The notes under the pieces were generated by a model that ran no database searches, was not told the DNA's origin, and was given only the letters and a program-made list of their open reading frames with translations. 64,000 bases of DNA. Origin: Paenibacillus allorhizosphaerae (lineage in GTDB: Bacteria; Bacillota; Bacilli; Paenibacillales; NBRC-103111). Where the stretch lies: NCBI RefSeq assembly GCF_910594985.1, contig NZ_CAJVCE010000019.1, positions 62,001 through 126,000 on the forward strand. The letters run 5' to 3'. Shown piece after piece: positions 1 through 8,093 of the stretch (position 1 is its first letter; every line of letters begins with the position of its first letter). A program made the translations under genes and the position numbers.

Positions 1-1
1 A

Positions 2-2419
2 GTGAAAGCGGAAATCGAAGAAATTGCGAACGATGCGTATAATTCCGCCCGCGACGCGGAACGGACAGCTCGCATCATCATTTCTCTTGGCGGCTTATCG
101 GCAATCGTATTGGCGCTTTTCACCGTCGTCCTGTTCAATCGGGCCAACCGAGCGGAAGCGGCGCTGCGCCGAAGCGAAGAAACGTATCGTACGATGGCGG
201 AAAGTTTGGAAGCGCAAAACGAGGAAATCATCGCACAGCAGGAGGAGCAGGAACGGACGCTGGAAATGCTGTCTCAGCGGGAACAGGAGCTTGAGACGAT
301 CAACGGCTATCAGGAGAAACTTACGGGCGCCATCGATTTGGGCGTATTCTTGAGCAGCTCGGTGCCGGCGCTGCTTGATTCGCTCAAGCTGGACGCGGCC
401 ATGCTCGTCATGCGCAAAGACGCGGAACCGGACGGGCCCGCTTATGAGATTGTGTACAGCATCGGCTATCCCGGACATTTGTCCGAAACCCGACAGTTCG
501 AGCTGTTCGGCCCGGCGCAGCGCGTCTTGACGGAAAAGGTGCCGCTCGAATGCATGCGGGAAGTAACGGGAGCGGAACGCGGGTTTCATCAGGGCATCGC
601 CTATGCGGTGGACCGTTATTACCCTTTATTCGACGACCAGGGAGAGGCTACCGGGTTTCTGCTGTTAACCGGATACCTCACGTCCACGCATGAACAAACG
701 AACCGTCTTTCCCGAGGATTGATCAAGCAGTTCGGACTCGCTTTCCTTGCCCAGCAAACGAACGAAGAGCGGAAGCGTCAGGCGGAACGCCTGGTGCACT
801 TGAACGCCCAACTGCAGCAGGAGAAAACGCTGATCGAAGAACAGCGCGATCTGATCGGCAATATTTTGGAGTCAACCAATGAAGGAATGGTGATGACCGA
901 TCCGGAAGGAAAGCTGCTCATCGCCAATCGACATCGGATCAACCTCGGCGACCGGATCGGGGAGAATATTCTCGACATCTTTATGGATGCCTTTGGGACC
1001 AGCCCGTCCATGTCTCCCGTTTACCAATCGATCCGGAAATTACTGCAGGGCAAGACCGATCGCTTAAATGAGCGGTTCCAGTTCGTTAGCGGTGAGAGCA
1101 GCCATCCGAATCATCTGGAATTATACGCCACTCCGGTAGGCGACAAGCAAAAGCTTGAAATTCAGGGATATTTGTTCGTGCTGCGGGACCGTACCGAGGA
1201 AGAAAAGATCGATGAGATGAAAAACGAATTCGTCAGCATCGTCTCCCACGAGCTGCGTACGCCACTCGCCAGCGTTCTGGGCTTCATCGAAATATTGCTG
1301 CACCGGGAGCTGACGCCGGAGAAGCGCACAAGGTACATGCAGACCATCTACAACGAAGCGATGCGGCTGTCCACGCTGATCAACGATTTTCTCGATTTGC
1401 AGCGGATGGAGTCCGGGAAACAGGTGTATCATTTCGCCCCGGTCGAGCTTGGCGGGCTTGTCCGTGAAGTCGCTGATCAGTGGCACGGCAAGCAAAGTCA
1501 CCGAATCGAGATGCTTCTCCCGGACGAAGAAATATGGGTACGTGCGGATGCTGATCGTTTGAAACAAGTCGCCCACAATTTGCTCAGCAATGCGATCAAA
1601 TACTCGCCGCAAGCCGACCATGTAAAGCTTGCGCTGAATCAAGAAGGCGACAACGTTCGTTTTACCGTACAAGATTTCGGTTTAGGCATTCCAGATAACG
1701 CGAAAGACAAGATGTTCTCGAAATTTTATCGGGTCGATAATTCCGACCGCAGGCAGATTGGCGGCACCGGCCTCGGCTTATCAATTGTAAGAGAGATTGT
1801 CGAGGCGCATCACGGATCGATCACGTTCGAATCCCGGATGGGCGAAGGGACGACATTCACCGTGCTGCTCGCTTGCCATCAAATGAACAGTGCGGAAGGA
1901 AGCATCATGATTGTGGAGGATGACGACAACCTCGCCCGGTTAATCCAGGAGGCGATCGCGAAGCTGAACCTCCCTGTCGTTCATGTCCGCTCGGCGGAGG
2001 AGGGCTTGCTTGCGCTCAATCAAATTAAGGAGCATGGACCGAAACTGTGTATTGTGGACATCTTGCTGGAAGGCTCGAAAAGCGGATGGGACTTCATCTC
2101 GGAATTGTACCGCCATCCGAAATTCCACAGCACTCCGGTCATCGTATCCAGCGTACTTGAACCGCCGCACGACTACCGCGAGAAAAATATGGAAAAATAT
2201 TTGCGCAAGCCCTTTTCCATGGAGAAATTGCTGGAAGCGGCCGAGCAGTTGCTGTTCCATACGGATCGGCACCCGTCCTACATTTTCCCGCCGCAAGATG
2301 AGTCTTATATTCGGGAGTCGTTTGCCGAGAAGGGTATCGAAATCAAAGGGTTGCGGCGAAAATCGGATCATATCGAGATTGAACCGGTCGTGAATCGCGG
2401 CGAGGCGGAAGAAACGTAA
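2..2419 (+). CDS. Hybrid sensor histidine kinase/response regulator (5' truncated)
   Basis: Membrane sensor kinase with a fused C-terminal receiver. The visible 805 residues begin with the end of an extracytoplasmic helix, one membrane segment (about 24-45), a long coiled coil (50-105), a GAF-like region (105-250) and a PAS-like region (285-400). The HisKA box SHELRTP carries the phosphoacceptor His at about 416. An HATPase domain follows with N box NAIKYSP, DFGLGIP and GGTGLGLS. A receiver starts near residue 633 with the acidic VEDDD pocket, a phosphoacceptor Asp at about 686 and Lys in LRKPF. A GTG at base 2 is possible, but the sequence before the membrane helix looks like the tail of a CHASE3-like sensor, so the true start probably lies outside the window. 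No partner regulator is adjacent on the right. The signal is unknown. Confidence 0.88.
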   Translation: MKAEIEEIANDAYNSARDAERTARIIISLGGLSAIVLALFTVVLFNRANRAEAALRRSEETYRTMAESLEAQNEEIIAQQEEQERTLEMLSQREQELETINGYQEKLTGAIDLGVFLSSSVPALLDSLKLDAAMLVMRKDAEPDGPAYEIVYSIGYPGHLSETRQFELFGPAQRVLTEKVPLECMREVTGAERGFHQGIAYAVDRYYPLFDDQGEATGFLLLTGYLTSTHEQTNRLSRGLIKQFGLAFLAQQTNEERKRQAERLVHLNAQLQQEKTLIEEQRDLIGNILESTNEGMVMTDPEGKLLIANRHRINLGDRIGENILDIFMDAFGTSPSMSPVYQSIRKLLQGKTDRLNERFQFVSGESSHPNHLELYATPVGDKQKLEIQGYLFVLRDRTEEEKIDEMKNEFVSIVSHELRTPLASVLGFIEILLHRELTPEKRTRYMQTIYNEAMRLSTLINDFLDLQRMESGKQVYHFAPVELGGLVREVADQWHGKQSHRIEMLLPDEEIWVRADADRLKQVAHNLLSNAIKYSPQADHVKLALNQEGDNVRFTVQDFGLGIPDNAKDKMFSKFYRVDNSDRRQIGGTGLGLSIVREIVEAHHGSITFESRMGEGTTFTVLLACHQMNSAEGSIMIVEDDDNLARLIQEAIAKLNLPVVHVRSAEEGLLALNQIKEHGPKLCIVDILLEGSKSGWDFISELYRHPKFHSTPVIVSSVLEPPHDYREKNMEKYLRKPFSMEKLLEAAEQLLFHTDRHPSYIFPPQDESYIRESFAEKGIEIKGLRRKSDHIEIEPVVNRGEAEET

Positions 2420-2486
2420 CCCTGCATTCCCCTGTTTCTATATCTGGAAGGCGAACCGGGCTTCCTGCAATCCGTTGGGGTCGTAC

Positions 2487-3452
2487 CTACTTGTATTTGA
2501 GTATATAGGAGCCGAGCCATCGCCGTTCATGGAACTCTCTTCCCTTGATCAGCACACGGTCCGAGTAGGCTTCCACGATAATCCCTTCGCTTCTGCCTTG
2601 ATCCGGCGGATACGGCTCGTCCGAACCTTTGCGTGGGTCACCCACGGACGAGCAGTTGACCATAGTGAACTTATCGCGCACTACGGTTCGCGGCAGCAAC
2701 AATTCAAAATGCGTATGCCCGGTGAACAAAATGGTCTGAGGATAAGCGGAAAGCCTTGTGCGAAGCTCTTCCGCCTGTACGATGCCTTTGTTCCCCGGCG
2801 TATCGCTGCCCGATACCGTCCCCGGAAGCGGCTGATGCAAGAAGACGAAGATCGGCTTTCCGTCTCTGTCCGCTTCTTTCAACTGCCGCGATAGCCATTC
2901 CAGCTGCGCCTTCGACAGGAAGGCGTTTTCCTTGTTGGATGGGTCCGTCTGCCGGTACCGCTCCGTTCCGAGAAAAAGAAAGGTGAAGCCTTTCTGGATT
3001 CGCTTGTAATATACTTTCGATTCGCCGCTCTGCCGCAAAAATCGGGAGACGGAGTCCTGCTCGGACTCCCCGTTCGGGAACGTCTCCATGGCCGGGCGGC
3101 GGAACCGGTCGTGCCATGCCTTATAAAACTCGTGGTTGCCAATCGTATAATACACCTTGGCAGGATGCGGATGACGTTCCAGTATACGGTTCAGCATCCG
3201 GTAGTCGTCCGGGTCTCCGTTGCCCAAATCCCCGTTAAGCACAAGCGCTTGCGTTTGTGGCGCCGCTTTCTTCAAATCGCCCAGGGCAGCGCCGAATTTG
3301 CGGATGGATCGCTTGTCCCAGCTCTGCACGTGAATATCGCTAAGTACGGCAAACGTCAAAGGCGGCGTGTCCGCGCGGACGTGTCCGGTCGTACCGATAA
3401 AGATTCCGATGGCCAGAATGAGGTTGGCTGCCGCTTTATTGCCGTTTCGCAT
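2487..3452 (-). CDS. Secreted calcineurin-like metallophosphoesterase
   Basis: A 321-residue metallophosphoesterase of the calcineurin-like superfamily. An N-terminal hydrophobic signal segment ending near HVRADT suggests export. The metal-binding motifs appear in order: SDIHVQ, NGDLGNGD, IGNHEFY, a later FLHQPLPG and the terminal GHTHFE. These fit a two-metal hydrolase acting on phosphate mono- or diesters; the natural substrate cannot be read from sequence. The ATG at 3452 is preceded by AAAGGAGG at good spacing. The gene stands alone on the minus strand, 123 bp downstream of an ABC binding-protein gene and separated from it by a terminator. Its tail faces the tail of the hybrid kinase gene. 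Confidence 0.85.
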   Translation of the reverse strand: MRNGNKAAANLILAIGIFIGTTGHVRADTPPLTFAVLSDIHVQSWDKRSIRKFGAALGDLKKAAPQTQALVLNGDLGNGDPDDYRMLNRILERHPHPAKVYYTIGNHEFYKAWHDRFRRPAMETFPNGESEQDSVSRFLRQSGESKVYYKRIQKGFTFLFLGTERYRQTDPSNKENAFLSKAQLEWLSRQLKEADRDGKPIFVFLHQPLPGTVSGSDTPGNKGIVQAEELRTRLSAYPQTILFTGHTHFELLLPRTVVRDKFTMVNCSSVGDPRKGSDEPYPPDQGRSEGIIVEAYSDRVLIKGREFHERRWLGSYILKYK

Positions 3453-3527
3453 GCCGCTTCCTCCTTTACCAGTTGTTACGTTACTATGCCCCGAACGATG
3501 GAGAATATCGCCCGGCGGAGCTCATAC

Positions 3528-3562
3528 GAAAAAACCAGCGCCTTAAGTTACCGGCACTGGTT
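3528..3562 (-). terminator. Rho-independent terminator after the binding-protein gene
   Basis: On the minus strand a 10-bp stem (AACCAGTGCC pairing with GGCGCTGGTT, one G-U) is followed by a T-run. It ends the lipoprotein gene at 3576. The same arms recur at 7217-7246. Confidence 0.85.
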
Positions 3563-3575
3563 CTTCATATTACGT

Positions 3576-5036
3576 TTACGGCTTCTCCGCAGTCCCCGCC
3601 TTTTCCGCACTATCTTTGGCTTCCTGTTCCTGTCTCGCTTTAATTAATATTTCCTGGCCTTTTTCCTGCAATTGATTCAACGCATCGTCCGCCGTTTGCT
3701 TGCCGTCCACCACGTCCTGCACCGTCTGCGCCGCCAACTGGCTAAATGGAGTATAAAAACCGGCCGGAATTTTCTCGGCGCCTTTGTACAAGCTGTTCTC
3801 ATTGGGCTTCAGCTTATAAAACGCCTCCATGTTATGACCGTCCTTATCTTTCAGGTACGCAACGCGCGACATTAGCCCGCCGGTAGTGGATTTGGACGTA
3901 ATTCTTGCCATTTCTTCGCTGTTCACATACTTGATAAATTCCCAAGCCGCCCGCCGATTGTCCGTATCGCCACGGATAGCGAACAAGCTGTTGACCGATA
4001 CGCTGCCCGCAACGTTCGGATTTTGCGGATCTACCGGCACGGTCACCATATCCCAGTTCACGGGATTGACGTCCTTCAGCGTTTCCTTCGCCTGTCGCAG
4101 CGTTTCGATCAGGTAAGAGCCGTCCATCGTCATGGCCACTCTTCCCGACACAAACAAATTCCTTTTCAAATAATCCTGCATCGTCTGCATCATCATCGGA
4201 TTCGACGAATTCTGAGCGGTATAAAACGCGCCTGATTTCAGCGCATCTACCGTCAATTGCAGTGCGTTTTTCCACCCTTCCGACTTCATGCTCACCTTCA
4301 TGCTGTTCGGATCGACAAAGGACAGCCCCTGCGTCCCGCCGATGGCGTTCCAATAATAGTAGCCGACATCTTTGCCGCCGTTCATCGAATAATTCGCCGC
4401 ATAACCATAGATGCGCGCGTCGCCTTGCCCGTCGGTCGGAAACCGTTTGGCCAGTTGAATCAGCTCCGCCCAGCTCATCTGATCCTTAGGCAGCGGTACG
4501 CCGTGTTTCTCGAACAAATCTTTATTATAGAACAACGCCTGGCTGGAGAAATTCGGCGACAAGCCGTACAACTTGCCGTTTCCTTTTGCCTTGATATACT
4601 CGGTCACCGCAGGCAATATATTTTCCACGTCGAACTTGTCCTGCTTGATGACATCATCGATGGCGAACAGCTTTCCGTCCATCGCCCACTGCTCATACAT
4701 ATCCATCGAAGGAAACAGAAGAACATCCGGTTTCTCCGTCTCGATCAGTTTGGCGAATTCGACCTTGTAGTCGGTATTGGGGCCGTAGATGCCTTGCGTG
4801 GAAATAACATCGACGTCAATATTCGGATATTTGGCCATGAACAAATTGCCGAACTGCTGGAAAAACATGTTTTTGTCATAATACAGCACCTTGATGCTCG
4901 CCGTTTCGTTTTTCCCTAGCTGCTTCAACGTCCCGGCTGACTTTTCCGCCCCCGCTCCCGGCATACCCAGGCTGCAGCCCGACGTGAACATGGCCACCGC
5001 CAGGATGCAAATCATGATTACATACAACCGCTTCAC
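3576..5036 (-). CDS. ABC-type sugar substrate-binding lipoprotein
   Basis: Family 1 extracellular solute-binding protein of 486 residues. The N-terminus has a signal peptide with lipobox FTSGC, so the mature protein should be lipid-anchored at Cys21 on the outer face of the membrane. The core shows the family pattern LFYNKDLFEKHGVPLP and WAELIQLAKRF, with GSVSVNSLFAIRG and AAWEFIKYV near the C-terminus. Such proteins deliver oligosaccharides or similar solutes to an ABC permease. No permease or ATPase gene is adjacent, so it must work with a remote permease or act as an orphan sensor-type binding protein. Start is GTG at 5036 with GGAGGAG six bases upstream. The C-terminal 30 residues are Lys/Glu/Ala-rich and probably disordered. 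Confidence 0.88.
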   Translation of the reverse strand: MKRLYVIMICILAVAMFTSGCSLGMPGAGAEKSAGTLKQLGKNETASIKVLYYDKNMFFQQFGNLFMAKYPNIDVDVISTQGIYGPNTDYKVEFAKLIETEKPDVLLFPSMDMYEQWAMDGKLFAIDDVIKQDKFDVENILPAVTEYIKAKGNGKLYGLSPNFSSQALFYNKDLFEKHGVPLPKDQMSWAELIQLAKRFPTDGQGDARIYGYAANYSMNGGKDVGYYYWNAIGGTQGLSFVDPNSMKVSMKSEGWKNALQLTVDALKSGAFYTAQNSSNPMMMQTMQDYLKRNLFVSGRVAMTMDGSYLIETLRQAKETLKDVNPVNWDMVTVPVDPQNPNVAGSVSVNSLFAIRGDTDNRRAAWEFIKYVNSEEMARITSKSTTGGLMSRVAYLKDKDGHNMEAFYKLKPNENSLYKGAEKIPAGFYTPFSQLAAQTVQDVVDGKQTADDALNQLQEKGQEILIKARQEQEAKDSAEKAGTAEKP

Positions 5037-5279
5037 TACGAACTCCTCCGTTCTTCTCCTATAAATCCATTGTTTTCCACATCCTAGTTATAGACGCGTC
5101 GCCATATCCAAATGTTACCTAAAAACTTTTTTAGAAACGACGAGTCTGAAGATCGTGATCGCAATCGACCAAAACTTCAAATCCATACTGGCACTCGCCG
5201 GCAAAGAAGTGATATTGTAGAATGCGTCTGGACCAAATTCCCACCGCAACCGAATCTATTCGATATGGAGGTGCCGAGA

Positions 5280-6010
5280 ATGAAAGAGAAAGTGTTGGAG
5301 GCTTATTCGAGGCTGGTGAAAGATTACGAGCACAACGTCGATACGGAGAGCCCTTATAACGCACATTACGAGCGTCCGGCTATGATGAAGCTGTTGCCGG
5401 ATGATATGAGCGGACTGGCCGTTCTCGATGCGGGATGCGCGGCGCCGGCTGGTACACGGAGCAATTGGTACAACGCGGTGCAACAACGACGGCGATCGAT
5501 CTGAGCCCCGATATGGTGGAAGCGGCCAAGCGAAGAGTCGGCGGCCAAGCCCGAATAATAGCTTACGATATGAGCGAGCCGCTCCCGTTTCAAGACGAGA
5601 CGTTCCATCATATTGTAAGCTCGTTAACCTTGCACTATATCGAAGACTGGGCGCCCGTATTCCGGCAATTCCATCGTGTTCTGAAGCCCGGCGGGCAGCT
5701 ACTTTTTTCCGTCCATCATCCTTTTATGGACTTTACGATATTCCAGCGGCCGGACTATTACGCTCACGAGGTATTGGTCGATCAGTGGGATAAGAAGGAA
5801 GCGGGTTTGGTTGAGGTTACTTTTTACCGCAGACCGCTTCAAATGATCATTAACGAAACGACGGAGCGCTTTACGCTCGACCGCGTCGTTGAACCACAGC
5901 CTGTTGCAGCATTCCCGGAAACATCACCCGCTCCGCGATGGTATGAGCGCCTGATGAAGCAACCGCATTTCTTGATCGTGCAAGCGCACAAAGAAGGCAG
6001 AGGCGTATAA
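5280..6010 (+). pseudogene. Class I SAM-dependent methyltransferase with a frameshift
   Basis: The first part (from ATG 5280, GGAGGTG upstream) reads MKEKVLEAYSRL through VLDAGCA and then runs to a stop at 5504 in the wrong frame. The other frame continues as GWYTEQLVQRG, AIDLSPDMVEAA, and an SLTLHYIEDW / LKPGGQLLFSVHHP core to 6010. The break lies in the GC-rich stretch near 5440, right inside motif I of the SAM-binding site (expected DAGCAAGWYTE), and fits a 2-base gain or a 1-base loss. Either the gene is inactive or there is a sequencing error. Without the shift it would be a Methyltransf_11-type enzyme of about 243 residues. The substrate is unknown. Confidence 0.8.
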
Positions 6011-6028
6011 CCGCCGTCGCCTTTTTCT
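5994..6028 (+). terminator. Terminator overlapping the methyltransferase stop
   Basis: A stem made of AAGGC and GGCG pairing with CGCC and GCCTT, with a small internal loop, is followed by TTTTTC. It overlaps the last codons of the methyltransferase frame. Confidence 0.6.
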
Positions 6029-6120
6029 TTTTTATACCTCGTTTTCGGCATTTCCATCGTTATCGTTTTCTTCCATAATACGAACGGCAAGTGGAATAAC
6101 CGATTCAAGCATCCGCACTA

Positions 6121-6150
6121 AGCGCAGCAGAGCGTTCGCTCCGCTGCGCT
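6121..6150. repeat. GC-rich hairpin between convergent genes
   Basis: An inverted repeat (AGCGCAGCAGAGC pairing with GCTCCGCTGCGCT, one mismatch) lies between the convergent methyltransferase and acetyltransferase genes. It lacks a T-run on either strand, so it is only a possible transcription or mRNA end barrier. Confidence 0.45.
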
Positions 6151-6191
6151 ATTGTAGACTTTTGCCGAGAACGGGAAACAATGAGCCCCTG

Positions 6192-7073
6192 CTATTGGCA
6201 AGCGTAATAATCATTAATGTTACACTCCACAAATCCTACGGATTTGTATAAACCAAGCGCGTGGGAATTGGTTGCCGCCACCTCCAGCGCCAGCTTTCCG
6301 GAAAGCCGTCTGGATCGTACCAGGCGAATGGCTTCGGCGAGAATGGCCCGGCCGTGACCTTTTCCGCGGTACTCCGGAAGAACGCAAAAGCCGAATATGA
6401 ACCCGCCCCCGTGAAGTAGAATGTTCAGCTTTCCGATCGGAACGCCCTCCAGTTCGGCAATCAAACGCAGTTCTCCCTCGGATGCCGCAATGCGCCGATT
6501 GAACGTTTTGGCGTCGTTTTCCGATACGCCGAAACCGGACACATCCAACCTGACCAGCAGATTCAGATCCGATTCCACCGCAGGTCGCAAGGAAATTTGG
6601 CTGGCAGACGGTCCGGCAATACCCTCTTCATGGCTGTGTTCGTCCGATAACTCCATCCAATACTCTGAGAATTGATAAGCCGCGCCGAGATGTTCAGCCA
6701 AAGCATGGCCCGATTCCGATCCGCGCTGTACGATCAATATGCGGTTAGGAATTCCTCTGCGCTTACACTCATCTGTCGCAGCCTGCAACAGTTTGCGGAA
6801 AATGCCTTTCCTGCGGAAATCGGGATGTACCATTCCGCTTAATTCCGCCTCGCTAGGTTTCAGTACGTACATGCCCAGAAAGCCGACGATTTGTCCGTCG
6901 ACAGTATACAGCCAGTCATTGATCTCTTCCCCACTCCGGCGCTCCACCATCTCCCAATTGAGCTTTAACGTAATACCGTCGTGCGTGTTGCAGCATTGTT
7001 CCAGCGCCCGCACTCGCTCTAACTGCGATTCGCTTAATTGGTGTACCGGGATGATGCCTGCTCTATGGAACAA
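6192..7073 (-). CDS. Tandem GNAT-family N-acetyltransferase
   Basis: A 293-residue protein made of two GNAT folds. The first (about 1-145) carries VHPDFRRKGIFRKLL, and the second (about 155-293) carries LPEYRGKGHGRAILAEA and ends with NSHALGLYKSVGF. Both R/Q-x-x-G-x-A-like acetyl-CoA loops are recognisable (RRKGIF and RGKGHG). GNAT proteins transfer an acyl group from acyl-CoA to an amine; the acceptor here is unknown. The start is probably TTG at 7073, with GAGGAG six bases upstream; no in-frame ATG fits better. The gene stands alone and is convergent with the methyltransferase. Confidence 0.82.
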   Translation of the reverse strand: MFHRAGIIPVHQLSESQLERVRALEQCCNTHDGITLKLNWEMVERRSGEEINDWLYTVDGQIVGFLGMYVLKPSEAELSGMVHPDFRRKGIFRKLLQAATDECKRRGIPNRILIVQRGSESGHALAEHLGAAYQFSEYWMELSDEHSHEEGIAGPSASQISLRPAVESDLNLLVRLDVSGFGVSENDAKTFNRRIAASEGELRLIAELEGVPIGKLNILLHGGGFIFGFCVLPEYRGKGHGRAILAEAIRLVRSRRLSGKLALEVAATNSHALGLYKSVGFVECNINDYYACQ

Positions 7074-7216
7074 AACAACTCCTCCTCTATTCAGTAGTAC
7101 GGACGCCTACTCGTTGGCTCCGCAAGATCGCCTTCATTGTACACGGAAGAGATTCATCCGCGGTAAGTGTTTATTGGTTATATTTATTTTTTCTCGGACC
7201 TCCCGATTCGATAACG

Positions 7217-7246
7217 AGAAAAAACCAGCGCCTGACGGCACTGGTT
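7217..7246 (-). terminator. Terminator after the SleB-like gene
   Basis: On the minus strand AACCAGTGCC pairs with GGCGCTGGTT across a 4-base loop and is followed by T6. The two arms are identical to those of the terminator at 3528-3562. Confidence 0.88.
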
Positions 7247-7267
7247 ACAATGTTGAGCCAGGTTCGA

Positions 7268-7915
7268 TTATTTGGCAAAAATATGTTTTCCGATTTGGAC
7301 CGTCTGCGGACGCGACCAGATCCAGGCGCTGGTAGCCGTATCCGGGTTAAAATAATAGAGCGCATTCCCCGTCGGGTCCCACCCGCGAACGGCATCAAAA
7401 GCCGCCAAGTAAGCGGTGCGGTTCGGCGTCAGCCAATATTGCCCGTCATCCACGGCCGTAAAGGCTCTCGACTGAAAAATGACGCCTTGTATCGTATTAG
7501 GAAATAACGACGACTGAATGCGATTCATCACGACCGCGCCTACGGCTACTTGTCCCGTATACGATTCTCCGCGAGCTTCGCTATATATGATACGAGCCAT
7601 CATATCCATCTCGGTTTGGCTCAGCGAAAATTTCTTCAGCATCGCCCATGTGCGATCGCCCACAATACCGTCCGCCGGCAGTCCGTAATTTTGTTGAAAA
7701 CGGCGTACGGCCGATGTAGTATTGGCCCCGTATTTTCCATCGAGCGGTTGCTCATAATAACCTAGAACCTTCAAACGGTACTGCACATCCCATACATCAC
7801 CGCTTGCGCTACCCTGCTTGAGTGTCGCCGCCGCGGCACTGGCATGATCGGGAGGCGCAGCAAATGAAAAAAGAAACATACAAGCGCAAAATAATGCGAT
7901 TGTCCATTTTTTCAT
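7268..7915 (-). CDS. sleB: SleB-like spore cortex/cell wall hydrolase
   Basis: A 215-residue exported peptidoglycan hydrolase. It has a signal peptide (MKKWTIALF to about residue 30), a peptidoglycan-binding domain type 1 (LKQGSASGDVWDVQYRL to VGDRTWAML) and a hydrolase_2 (SleB/CwlJ) catalytic domain containing RIIYSEARGE, VGAVVMNRI and the terminal GNALYYFNP. SleB proteins are lytic transglycosylases that degrade spore cortex during germination. The start is ATG 7915, with AAAGGAG upstream. A longer frame to 7978 lacks a ribosome site and a signal peptide at its N-terminus. The usual partner ypeB is not adjacent, so this could be a SleB paralogue rather than the main germination enzyme. Confidence 0.85.
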   Translation of the reverse strand: MKKWTIALFCACMFLFSFAAPPDHASAAAATLKQGSASGDVWDVQYRLKVLGYYEQPLDGKYGANTTSAVRRFQQNYGLPADGIVGDRTWAMLKKFSLSQTEMDMMARIIYSEARGESYTGQVAVGAVVMNRIQSSLFPNTIQGVIFQSRAFTAVDDGQYWLTPNRTAYLAAFDAVRGWDPTGNALYYFNPDTATSAWIWSRPQTVQIGKHIFAK

Positions 7916-7996
7916 ATGATATCGACTCCTTTCGTCCATTCGATTGTACCGGGTGTCACAAGCGGCAACAACCCGCAATTATTGGCAAGCAGCAGG

Positions 7997-8036
7997 AAAA
8001 AAAATAACGCAAGCCCCGGATCAGGAGCTTGCGTTA
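7997..8036 (-). terminator. Terminator after the MCP gene
   Basis: On the minus strand AACGCAAGCTCC pairs with GGGGCTTGCGTT and is followed by eight T. It serves the chemoreceptor gene ending at 8094. Confidence 0.9.
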
Positions 8037-8093
8037 CAATGGTACCGTGCGATTTGGGCTTTATGACTTGCAATTAAAAATGATATATTTCCT

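Noticed and set aside
5106..5220. Possible C-terminal remnant (KIVIAIDQNFKSILALAGKE) upstream of the methyltransferase
   Set aside because: The frame has no start codon and no family match; similarity to any known protein could not be supported.
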